From NCBI RefSeq assembly GCF_000015265.1, contig NC_008699.1:2046001-2110000 (forward strand): a DNA stretch of 64,000 bases, written 5' to 3'. This DNA is from Nocardioides sp. JS614 (GTDB lineage Bacteria; Actinomycetota; Actinomycetes; Propionibacteriales; Nocardioidaceae). The notes under the pieces are model-generated. The model saw only the letters and a program-made list of their open reading frames with translations. It was not told the origin of the DNA and did no database searches. Shown one piece after another: positions 35,278 to 41,983 of the stretch (position 1 is the first letter of the stretch; every line of letters starts with the position of its first letter). Both the position numbers and the translations under genes were made by a program.

Positions 35278-36153
35278 GTGCCGACCTCCGCCGACAGCAG
35301 GACCTTCGTGCTCGGCGTCGGGGCCCAGAAGGCCGGGACGTCGTGGTTGCACGACCACCTGGCGTCCTCGCCGCAGTGCGACCCGGGGTTCTTGAAGGAG
35401 TACCACGTCTGGGACGGCCTGGACCTCGAGGCGATGGCGCACTTCCGCGAGCGGCTGATGAAGCGGTCCCAGCGTGCCGCGGCGCGGCTCGCGCGCGGCC
35501 GGGAGGCCGACCCGGAGAACCTCCGGCTGGCGTCGTTCTACGCCGACCCCGAGGCGTACTTCGACTACTTCGAGCTGCTGCTCTCCCGGCCCGGCATCCG
35601 GGCGACCACCGACATCACGCCGTCCTACGCGATGCTCTCGGTCGAGCGGCTGGCCGCGATCCGCGACGGCTTCGGGCGGCGGGGGATCCGGGTGGCGCCG
35701 GTGTTCTTGATGCGCGAGCCGGCCGAGCGGATCTGGTCCGCGGTCCGGATGTACAAGAAGCGCCGCCCCGAGCGGCACGACCGGACGCCGGAGGAGCGGG
35801 TGCTCGAGGTGTACGCCGAGCCCTGGTTCGAGCTGCGCACCCGCTACGAGCTCACGATGGGGGCCCTGGAGGCCGTGTTCGGTCGGGACGGGGTGCACTA
35901 CGTCCTCTACGAGCGGCTCTTCGAGGAGCCGACCGTGCAGGAGCTGGCCGCGTTCGTCGGGATCGACCCGGCGCCGGCCGACACCGACCGGCGGGTGAAC
36001 GCGTCGCCGAAGACCGACGTACTGCGGCTCCCCGACGACGCGGCGCGGCGGATCGCCGAGCACTACCGGGCCACCTACGAGGCCGTGGCGGCGCGGCTCG
36101 GTCACGACGTGGTCGCCACCGCCTGGCCCGACCTGCGCTGGCTCGAGAGCTGA
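35278..36153 (+). CDS. Sulfotransferase family protein
   Basis: A 291-residue PAPS-dependent sulfotransferase-like protein. The 5'-phosphosulfate loop is FVLGVGAQKAGTSWLHDHL at the N-terminus. The 3'-phosphate-binding region is FLMREPAERIWSAVRMYKK, where Arg and Ser are the usual contacts. The acceptor is unknown; actinobacterial relatives act on lipids, sugars and antibiotics. The GTG at 35278 is preferred over an ATG nine bases upstream because TACGAT at 35265-35270 looks like the -10 of a leaderless promoter and contains part of that ATG. It stands alone after tRNA-Asn. Confidence 0.82.
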   Translation: MPTSADSRTFVLGVGAQKAGTSWLHDHLASSPQCDPGFLKEYHVWDGLDLEAMAHFRERLMKRSQRAAARLARGREADPENLRLASFYADPEAYFDYFELLLSRPGIRATTDITPSYAMLSVERLAAIRDGFGRRGIRVAPVFLMREPAERIWSAVRMYKKRRPERHDRTPEERVLEVYAEPWFELRTRYELTMGALEAVFGRDGVHYVLYERLFEEPTVQELAAFVGIDPAPADTDRRVNASPKTDVLRLPDDAARRIAEHYRATYEAVAARLGHDVVATAWPDLRWLES

Positions 36154-36174
36154 GCGTCGTCCGGGGCCCGACCG

Positions 36175-36903
36175 TCAGCGGTGCCGGCGCACGGAGACGA
36201 GGACGAACGACTCGCTCCCGCCGGACATGTCCTTCTCCCGGACGATGCCCAGGCCGGGGGCGTAGAGCTTGAGGGAGAGCACCGGCTTCTCGAGGCGGGT
36301 CCACTCGAAGCTGCGCACCAGGTGATGGAGCGTCCCGTAGGGCACGGTGGTCGAGGCGTTGCGCTGCACGATCCAGGCCTGGTCCTCGGCCTCGCCCCTG
36401 AGGAACTCCTGGCGGTAGGCGTCGGTCGGGCGTGGCTCCGCGGGCATGATCAGGCCGGCGACGGCCCCGTCCACCCCCGCCCGCCAGGAGCCCTCGCGGC
36501 TCTCGAGGCGGCCCGACCTGTCATAGGTCGCCGTCGCTTCGCCGAAGTACCAGACGTTGCCGTCGTTGTCGGCCGCGTACCAGTCGGAAGTCTGCTCGGC
36601 CAGGCTGCCGTCGGCGCGGCGCAGGGTGTCCCGGACGACGGTCGTCGTGACGCCCTGGATGCGCTTGGTCCGGTGCGTGACCCGCACCCGCTCGACGAAC
36701 CGGTCACCCTCGTCGGTGCCGCGATAGCGCGTGACCGTGCCCGGCTCGAGCGGGAAGTACTCGTTCTGCTGCGGCCTGTCGAACTGCGCAGGTGCCACGG
36801 CCCTCGGCACCGCCGGCGGCTGTCTCAGCGCCGGCACCGCGACGGCCGACAACCCGCCGGCCAGGGTGAGTGCGGCGGTGACGGTGGCGAGCCTGCTGAG
36901 CAT
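36175..36903 (-). CDS. Secreted protein of unknown function
   Basis: A 242-residue exported protein. The signal peptide is LATVTAALTLAGGLSAVAVPALRQ with likely cleavage near residue 25. The mature protein is beta-rich with conserved-looking lines (NEYFPLEPGTVTRYRGTDEG, WYAADNDGNVWYFGEATATY, GLGIVREKDMSGGSESFVL) typical of single-domain proteins in other actinobacteria. No active-site motif is seen. GGAAGGGAG eight bases before the ATG supports the start. It reads in the same direction as the downstream ccdA but across a gap with its own promoter. Confidence 0.65.
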   Translation of the reverse strand: MLSRLATVTAALTLAGGLSAVAVPALRQPPAVPRAVAPAQFDRPQQNEYFPLEPGTVTRYRGTDEGDRFVERVRVTHRTKRIQGVTTTVVRDTLRRADGSLAEQTSDWYAADNDGNVWYFGEATATYDRSGRLESREGSWRAGVDGAVAGLIMPAEPRPTDAYRQEFLRGEAEDQAWIVQRNASTTVPYGTLHHLVRSFEWTRLEKPVLSLKLYAPGLGIVREKDMSGGSESFVLVSVRRHR

Positions 36904-36947
36904 CGCGTGCTCCCTTCCGGAGAACCGTGCACTGGCATGGTTCCCAC

Positions 36948-37661
36948 CTAGAGGGCGGGCACACCCCCCTGCAGCACCCGGGTCAGCCACGAGAGCTGGT
37001 CGGTGACCAGCATCAGCCCGTAGCCGAACAGCACCACGGCCGAGGCCCGGGAGAGCAGCAGCCCTCGGGCGCGCACCCAGCGCAGCGTCGGTCCCAGCCG
37101 GCCGAGGAACACCGCGGTGACGAGGAGGGGGAGGGTCAGCCCGGCGGCGTAGCAGGCCAGCAGCAGGCCGCCGCGGGCCGCCCCGTCCTGGCCGGCGGCG
37201 ACGGTGAGCACCGAGCCCAGCACCGGCCCGATGCAGGGAGTCCAGCCGAACGCGAACGCCGCTCCCATGACCGGGGCGGCCCAGGTGGCGCCGGCGCCGG
37301 GTCGTGGGTGGAAGCGGAGCTCCCGCCCTCGCGCGAACGGCAGGTCGAGGGTGCCGGCGAACATCACCAGCGCCAGCGTCAGCACGATCGCGCCGCCGAT
37401 CCGGGTGATCGAGACCTGTTCGCGGGTCAGGGCGCCGCCCAGCGCGGTGGCGGAGAGCCCGAGCAGCACGAACACGATGCCGAACCCCGCGGCGAAGGCC
37501 GAGGTGCCGGCCAGCACCCGGCCCAGGCTGCGCCGCTGCTGGAGGTCGGCCACCCCCAGGCCGGTCGCCACCGACAGGTAGACCGGCACGAGGGGGAGCA
37601 CGCAGGGCGAGGCGAAGGAGATCACGCCGGCGGCGAACACGAGCGCGATCTCTGCGGTCAT
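36948..37661 (-). CDS. ccdA: CcdA-type thiol-disulfide transmembrane protein
   Basis: A 237-residue protein with six predicted membrane helices. It moves electrons from cytoplasmic thioredoxin across the membrane to reduce apocytochrome cysteines. The two redox cysteines are in ISFASPCVLPLVPVYLS and FAFGWTPCIGPVLG, exactly the CcdA/DsbD-beta pattern. It is divergent from the ccmA operon and shares its operator type, so it most likely feeds CcmG and CcmH encoded across the locus. The ATG at 37661 follows GGGAGG. The N-terminus of a longer frame overlaps the promoter and is not used. Confidence 0.93.
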   Translation of the reverse strand: MTAEIALVFAAGVISFASPCVLPLVPVYLSVATGLGVADLQQRRSLGRVLAGTSAFAAGFGIVFVLLGLSATALGGALTREQVSITRIGGAIVLTLALVMFAGTLDLPFARGRELRFHPRPGAGATWAAPVMGAAFAFGWTPCIGPVLGSVLTVAAGQDGAARGGLLLACYAAGLTLPLLVTAVFLGRLGPTLRWVRARGLLLSRASAVVLFGYGLMLVTDQLSWLTRVLQGGVPAL

Positions 37662-37673
37662 CGTCCCTCCCGG

Positions 37674-37701
37674 TCTAAGGTGCAAAAGTATGACCGTTAG
37701 A
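37674..37701. promoter_or_regulatory. TCTAA-N18-TTAGA operator A (ccdA)
   Basis: A 28-bp inverted repeat with TCTAA and TTAGA outer arms, 18 bases between them and an AAAA-like centre. The inner arms also match partly (GGTGCA opposite TATGACC). The same outer motif and spacing occur at 37766 and 39163. Confidence 0.7.
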
Positions 37702-37715
37702 AGCGAGGTCGGCAA
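37687..37715 (-). promoter_or_regulatory. ccdA promoter
   Basis: On the minus strand TTGCCG (37715-37710), a 17-base spacer and CATACT (37692-37687). The operator at 37674-37701 covers the -10 and start region. Confidence 0.6.
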
Positions 37716-37733
37716 GGGTGGACGAGAGCACCG

Positions 37734-37762
37734 TTGACGCGGGGCGCCGAGCCACCTACCGT
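37734..37762 (+). promoter_or_regulatory. ccmAB promoter
   Basis: TTGACG at 37734-37739, a 17-base spacer and TACCGT at 37757-37762, closely matching a housekeeping promoter. The operator begins four bases after the -10. Confidence 0.65.
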
Positions 37763-37765
37763 CTC

Positions 37766-37793
37766 TCTAATGTTCAACTAGATTTATTTTAGA
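37766..37793. promoter_or_regulatory. TCTAA-N18-TTAGA operator C (ccmAB)
   Basis: TCTAA at 37766-37770 and TTAGA at 37789-37793 with exactly 18 bases between. It is AT-rich against the local GC background, placed over the expected transcription start and ending just before the ccmA ribosome-binding site GGAGG. Confidence 0.7.
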
Positions 37794-37806
37794 ATGGAGG
37801 CTCGGC

Positions 37807-38454
37807 GTGGGCGTGATCCAGCTGCGGCGGGTGGCCCGCCTCTTCGACGGGATGCCCGCGATCACCCAGGTCGACCTCGAGGTCCAGCGCGGGGAGCGGA
37901 TCTGGCTCTCGGGCACCAACGGGTCGGGCAAGTCGACGCTGCTGCGGGTCGTGGCGACCGCGCTGTCACCGACCTTCGGCAGCGGGACGGTCTGCGGCCT
38001 GGACCTCGTCCGGCAGCGCGCCGCGGTGCGGGCCCGGATCGAGCTGCTCGGCCACGAGCCGCGGTTCTACCGCGAGCTGTCCGCCCGGGAGAACCTCCGG
38101 TTCGTCTGCTCGCTCACCCGCGCCGACCCCGCCCGCATCGACGGCGCGCTCGAGCGCGTCGGCCTGGTCGAGGTCGCCGACGTTCGCTTCGCGAGCTTCT
38201 CCCAGGGCATGCGCCAGCGGCTCGCCCTCGCCCGCTGCATCGTGCGTGAGCCCGAGGTGGTGCTGCTCGACGAGCCGTACGCCGGCCTCGACGAGGACGC
38301 GCGCTCGGTGGTCGACGACGTGCTCGTCGAGGCGCGCGGGTGCGGGCGCACCGTGCTCCTGGCCAGTCACGAGCAGCCGCCCACCGGCCTGGTGGACCGG
38401 CGCGTCGTCATGGACGCGGGCCGGGTGGTCGCGCACGACGGAGCGCTGCGGTGA
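37807..38454 (+). CDS. ccmA: Cytochrome c maturation haem-exporter ATPase CcmA
   Basis: A 215-residue ABC ATPase, the short single-domain size of CcmA. Walker A is GTNGSGKST, the signature FSQGMRQRLALAR and Walker B VVLLDEPYAGLD. With CcmB, CcmC and CcmE it releases holo-CcmE loaded with haem. GGAGG lies eight bases before the GTG start. Identification as CcmA rather than a generic drug-export ATPase rests on the operon, the short length and the CcmB-like partner. Its stop overlaps ccmB. Confidence 0.85.
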   Translation: MGVIQLRRVARLFDGMPAITQVDLEVQRGERIWLSGTNGSGKSTLLRVVATALSPTFGSGTVCGLDLVRQRAAVRARIELLGHEPRFYRELSARENLRFVCSLTRADPARIDGALERVGLVEVADVRFASFSQGMRQRLALARCIVREPEVVLLDEPYAGLDEDARSVVDDVLVEARGCGRTVLLASHEQPPTGLVDRRVVMDAGRVVAHDGALR

Positions 38455-39113
38455 CCGGCGGCGCGGTGTGGGCGGTCGCCGGCAAGGACCTGCGGGCCGA
38501 GGCGCGCAGCAAGTACGCCCTCGGCTCGGTGCTGCCGTTCGCCGCGACCATGCTGCTCGCGTTCGGCTTCGCACTCGGCCCGGACCGGGTGCTGCTCGAG
38601 CGCGCGGCGCCCGGTCTGCTCTGGCTCGCGGCCCTCTTCGCGGCCGTCGACCTGTTCCACCGCTCCTACCAGGCCGAGGCCGACGCGGGCGCGCTCGACG
38701 GGCTCGTGCTGGCGCCGTTGCACAAGGGCGACATCTTCTTGGGCAAGGCCATCGCCGCCGCCGTCCAGGTGCTGGTGCTCGTGCTGGGCACCGGCCTGAT
38801 CGTCACGGTGCTGTTCGGGCTCGAGCTCGCCCGGGCACCCTTGCTGCTGCTCACGGCCGTGCTCGGCGTCGCCGGGCTGAGCGCGCTGGGCAGCCTGTTC
38901 GGCCTGCTCACGGTCCTCGGCCGGCGCCAGGCCGCTCTCCCGGTGCTGCTGCTGCCGCTCGTCACGCCCGTGCTGATCGCGGCCATCCGCGCGACCGCGA
39001 CCCTGGTCGAGGGCACCGCCGGCGTGGCCGGCTGGCTCGGCGTGCTCGCCGCCTTCGACGCGATGTTCCTCGCCGCGGGCTACCTGGTCTTCGGGCATCT
39101 GCTTGAGGACTGA
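38451..39113 (+). CDS. ccmB: Haem exporter membrane subunit CcmB
   Basis: A 220-residue protein with about six hydrophobic helices. It opens with WAVAGKDLRAEARSKYALGSVLPFA, the conserved cytoplasmic amphipathic start of CcmB, and later has DGLVLAPLHKGDIFLGKAIAA and LLLLPLVTPVLIAA, both characteristic. Part of the CcmABCD complex. The GTG start overlaps the ccmA stop (GTGA). After ccmB the operon stops, and a separate promoter drives the cytochrome gene. Confidence 0.88.
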   Translation: MTGGAVWAVAGKDLRAEARSKYALGSVLPFAATMLLAFGFALGPDRVLLERAAPGLLWLAALFAAVDLFHRSYQAEADAGALDGLVLAPLHKGDIFLGKAIAAAVQVLVLVLGTGLIVTVLFGLELARAPLLLLTAVLGVAGLSALGSLFGLLTVLGRRQAALPVLLLPLVTPVLIAAIRATATLVEGTAGVAGWLGVLAAFDAMFLAAGYLVFGHLLED

Positions 39114-39131
39114 ACCATTTGCCGTTTGCTC

Positions 39132-39160
39132 TTGACAGCGCCCTCCGGCGAGCGTGACTC
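39132..39160 (+). promoter_or_regulatory. Promoter of cytochrome/ccmC operon
   Basis: TTGACA at 39132-39137, a 17-base spacer and TGACTC at 39155-39160. The -35 is consensus and the -10 weak, suggesting that activation or strict repression matters. Geometry copies the ccmAB promoter. Confidence 0.6.
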
Positions 39161-39162
39161 TC

Positions 39163-39190
39163 TCTAAGACACAAAAATGTGTCTGTTAGA
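39163..39190. promoter_or_regulatory. TCTAA-N18-TTAGA operator B (cytochrome operon)
   Basis: The strongest of the three palindromes. Outer arms CTCTCTAA and TTAGAGAG surround inner arms GACACA and TGTGTC with an A-rich centre. It lies directly after the -10, covering the transcription start. Confidence 0.8.
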
Positions 39191-39205
39191 GAGAGGCATC
39201 ACGCG

Positions 39206-40603
39206 ATGGTCAAGCAGGAAGACCCTCACCACGTACCACCACCCGATCCTCGGGGCCGCGGTCGCGGCCCGCGACGCTGGCTCGCCACCGTGGGCATCCT
39301 CGCCCTCGGTGGGATGGTGGCCCTGGCCTACCAGGCAACGGCGGGTCCGCCGGCGGCGAAGCCGGCGACCGTCCAGAACCCCCCGTCCGCCGGCGACAAC
39401 GCGCAGGCGATGGTCAAGGAGGGTCGACACACCTTCCGCTACGACACGTTCGGGGACCAGGCGTTCTGGGGCGGCACGCTCCAGCTCCACGACGCGATCG
39501 CGGGGGAGGACAACGGCGGCGTCGGTGGCGGCGTCAGCCCCAAGACGGCGCTGGCCGTCGGGCTCAAGGTCGACGTCAAGCGGCTGCCCGCCAGCGTCAA
39601 GAACGCACTCGCGAACGGCAAGGTGAACCTCGACGACCCGGCGGTCACCCTGGCCCTGTTGAAGCTCAACTCGGTGGTCGGCGTGAGGGGGTTCTTCAAC
39701 TCCGACGGCACCCTGCGGACCGTCGGCATCGAGTGCGCGCTGTGCCACTCGACGGTCGACGACTCCTTCGCACCGGGCATCGGGAACCGGCTCGACGGCT
39801 GGGCCAACCGGGACCTGAACGTCGGGGCGATCGTGTCCCTCGCGCCGAACCTGCAGCCGATCGCCGATCTGCTGCACACCGACGTCGACACGGTCAAGCA
39901 GGTCCTGGCCGCGTGGGGTCCGGGCCGGTTCGACGCGCAGCTGTTCCTCGACGGGAAGGCCTTCCGTCCGGACGGTACGACGGCGGCCACGGTGCTGCCG
40001 CCCGCGTTCGGGCTGCAGGGTGTCAACCAGCACACCTCGACCGGGTGGGGCTCGGTGACGTACTGGAACGCCTTCGTGGCGAACCTGGAGATGCACGGTC
40101 AGGGCAACTTCTACGACCCGCGTCTCGACAACGCCGACCAGTTCCCGATCGCGGCGGAGAACGGCTTCGGCCACGTGCGGTCGAAGGTCGACAAGATCTC
40201 GTCGAAGCTGCCGGCGCTCGCCGCCTACCAGCTGTCGCTGACCGCGCCGACGCCGCCGAAGGGCAGCTTCGACCCGAAGGCGGCGGCCCGCGGTGAGTCG
40301 CTGTTCATGGGACAGGCCCAGTGCTCGACCTGCCACGTCCCGCCGACGTTCACCGAGCCGGGGTTCAACATGCACACCGGTGAGGAGATCGGGATCGACA
40401 ACTTCCAGGCCGATCGCTCGCCGACGCACATGTACCGCACCAGCCCGCTCAAGGGTCTGTGGAGCCACCAGAAGGGCGGCTTCTACCACGATGGTCGGTT
40501 CCCGGAGCTGGTCGACGTCGTCCAGCACTACAACGACACCTTCGGCCTGGGCCTCACCGAGGCCCAGCAGGGCGACCTCGTCCAGTACCTGAAGTCGCTC
40601 TGA
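39206..40603 (+). CDS. Di-haem c-type cytochrome (peroxidase/DHOR-like)
   Basis: A 465-residue membrane-anchored cytochrome. A single N-terminal helix (~24-47) is followed by an outer-face domain with two haem c sites: CALCH at 177-181 and CSTCH at 373-377. The C-terminal part (RTSPLKGLWSHQKGGFYHDGRF, VVQHYNDTFGLGLT, DLVQYLKSL) matches the di-haem cytochrome c peroxidase/oxidoreductase group, so peroxide or another small oxidant is a possible substrate. The ATG at 39206 is chosen over an upstream in-frame GTG, which lies inside operator B, because GAGAGAGG precedes it. It is the first gene of the long ccm operon, hence a likely client of that machinery. Confidence 0.85.
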   Translation: MVKQEDPHHVPPPDPRGRGRGPRRWLATVGILALGGMVALAYQATAGPPAAKPATVQNPPSAGDNAQAMVKEGRHTFRYDTFGDQAFWGGTLQLHDAIAGEDNGGVGGGVSPKTALAVGLKVDVKRLPASVKNALANGKVNLDDPAVTLALLKLNSVVGVRGFFNSDGTLRTVGIECALCHSTVDDSFAPGIGNRLDGWANRDLNVGAIVSLAPNLQPIADLLHTDVDTVKQVLAAWGPGRFDAQLFLDGKAFRPDGTTAATVLPPAFGLQGVNQHTSTGWGSVTYWNAFVANLEMHGQGNFYDPRLDNADQFPIAAENGFGHVRSKVDKISSKLPALAAYQLSLTAPTPPKGSFDPKAAARGESLFMGQAQCSTCHVPPTFTEPGFNMHTGEEIGIDNFQADRSPTHMYRTSPLKGLWSHQKGGFYHDGRFPELVDVVQHYNDTFGLGLTEAQQGDLVQYLKSL

Positions 40604-40614
40604 CGGGATGTGAG

Positions 40615-41379
40615 ATGAAGACCTTCGATCGCCTTCTCGTCAAGGTCGGGACCCCTCGGGCCCAACGGCTCTTCGGTGGCGCTGCGTTGGTCACGTTGGG
40701 AGGCACCGCCGTGATGGCACTCGCGGTGGTGCCCCCCGACGCCGAGCAGGGGGACGTGCAACGGCTGATGTACGTGCACGTCCCCGCTGCCTGGTTGGCC
40801 TTCCTGTCCTTCGGCGTCGTGTTCGCGGCGAGCATCGGCTACCTCCGGACCGGCCAGATCCGGTGGGACCGGATGGCCGTCGCCTCCGCGGAGATCGGCG
40901 TGCTGTTCTGCTCGCTGACCCTGTTCCTCGGCTCGCTGTGGGGCCGCCCGGTCTGGGGCACCTGGTGGACCTGGGACCCGCGGCTGACCACCACCGTGGT
41001 CCTGCTGCTGATCTACCTCGGCTACCTCTCGGTCCGCCGCGTCGCCGACAGCCCGAGCCGGCGCGCACACTGGTCGGCGGTGATCGGCGTGATCGGCTTC
41101 ATCGACGTGCCGATCGTGCACATGTCGGTGGTCTGGTGGCGCTCGCTGCACCAGGAGGCCACCGTCGTCCGCGCCGGCGCGCCCACGATGGATCCCGGCA
41201 TGCTCGCCACGCTGCTGCTCGGCGCCGTGGCGTTCTCGATCGTCTACGGCTACCTGATGGCCGTCCGGATGCGGGTCGGTCGCCTGGAGGACAGCGCGGC
41301 CGGTTCGCTGATGCGGCGCCCGACCCCGCGGGCGGGTCTCGTCGGGGCCCGTGCCGAAGGAGGTGAGCGTCGTGGCTGA
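40615..41379 (+). CDS. ccmC: Haem-handling membrane protein CcmC
   Basis: A 254-residue protein with six hydrophobic helices. The tryptophan-rich haem-binding loop WGRPVWGTWWTWDPRLTTT is the classical CcmC WWD motif. MYVHVPAAWLAF and PIVHMSVVWWRSLHQ supply the two conserved external histidines that ligate haem. CcmC transfers haem to CcmE. The last ~40 residues after the final helix are a charged tail. The ATG follows a short GGGATGTGAG leader. The end overlaps ccmD. Confidence 0.93.
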   Translation: MKTFDRLLVKVGTPRAQRLFGGAALVTLGGTAVMALAVVPPDAEQGDVQRLMYVHVPAAWLAFLSFGVVFAASIGYLRTGQIRWDRMAVASAEIGVLFCSLTLFLGSLWGRPVWGTWWTWDPRLTTTVVLLLIYLGYLSVRRVADSPSRRAHWSAVIGVIGFIDVPIVHMSVVWWRSLHQEATVVRAGAPTMDPGMLATLLLGAVAFSIVYGYLMAVRMRVGRLEDSAAGSLMRRPTPRAGLVGARAEGGERRG

Positions 41380-41521
41380 CCTCGGCTACGTCGTCGCCGG
41401 GTACGGCGCGACCGCGGCCGCGCTGGCCTGGTATCGGTGGTGGCTCTCGCGCCGCGCGGTCCGGGCCCGGGCCCTGACCGCCGCGCTGACCGGGCGGGCC
41501 CCGCGCAAGGGGCTCCGGTGA
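41372..41521 (+). CDS. ccmD: Small haem-export protein CcmD
   Basis: A 49-residue protein missed by length cut-offs. It has one membrane helix (LGYVVAGYGATAAALAWYRWW) followed by an Arg-rich cytoplasmic tail (SRRAVRARAL), which is the entire signature of CcmD. CcmD is needed to release holo-CcmE from the CcmABC complex. AAGGAGG nine bases before the GTG supports the start. It overlaps the end of ccmC by 8 bp and its stop overlaps the ccmE GTG by 4 bp, the order seen in proteobacterial ccm operons. Confidence 0.85.
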   Translation: MADLGYVVAGYGATAAALAWYRWWLSRRAVRARALTAALTGRAPRKGLR

Positions 41522-41982
41522 GCACGACCACGGCACCCGAGCCGACCCACGGTCCGGACGCGGTGCCCTCGCCGCCCCGACGAGGCTCGACCCGGCTCCG
41601 GGTCGTCGTCTGCGTCGCGATCATCCTGGGAGCCCTCGGCTGGATCGCGGTGCGCGGCCTCACCGGCAGCTTCGTGTACTACCTGACTCCCACGGAGGTC
41701 GTGAGCGGTGGCCAGGCCGAGATCTCCCAGCGGATCCGCCTCGGCGGGTACGTCGAGCCCGGCAGCGTCACCCGGGACGACCAGGGCCTGACCTTCACGG
41801 TCTCCGACGGCGAGGAGTCGATCCGGGTCGTCAGCACCGGGTCGGTGCCGCAGCTGTTCCGAGCCGGCCAGGGCGTCGTGCTCGAGGGAGCACTGGGCGC
41901 CGACCGGCTCTTCCACGCCGACACGCTGCTGGTGAAGCACGACGGCGAGTACCGCGCTCCCGACCCCACGAAGGGACCCTGA
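41518..41982 (+). CDS. ccmE: Haem chaperone CcmE
   Basis: A 154-residue membrane-anchored protein that binds haem covalently and passes it to CcmF. One helix (~28-48), then an OB-fold: SFVYYLTPTEVV, RLGGYVEPGSV, FTVSDGEESIRVV, LFRAGQGVVLEG. The haem-binding histidine is in LLVKHDGEY, with the tyrosine four residues after the His, as in the HxxxY form of canonical CcmE. (The CXXXY form of some archaea and sulfate reducers is not used.) The GTG start overlaps the ccmD stop. Confidence 0.95.
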   Translation: MSTTTAPEPTHGPDAVPSPPRRGSTRLRVVVCVAIILGALGWIAVRGLTGSFVYYLTPTEVVSGGQAEISQRIRLGGYVEPGSVTRDDQGLTFTVSDGEESIRVVSTGSVPQLFRAGQGVVLEGALGADRLFHADTLLVKHDGEYRAPDPTKGP

Positions 41983-41983
41983 C

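Noticed and set aside
37807..39113. Generic drug-export ABC transporter
   Set aside because: Short ATPase, CcmB-type permease sequence, shared operator and neighbouring ccmC-I favour CcmAB.
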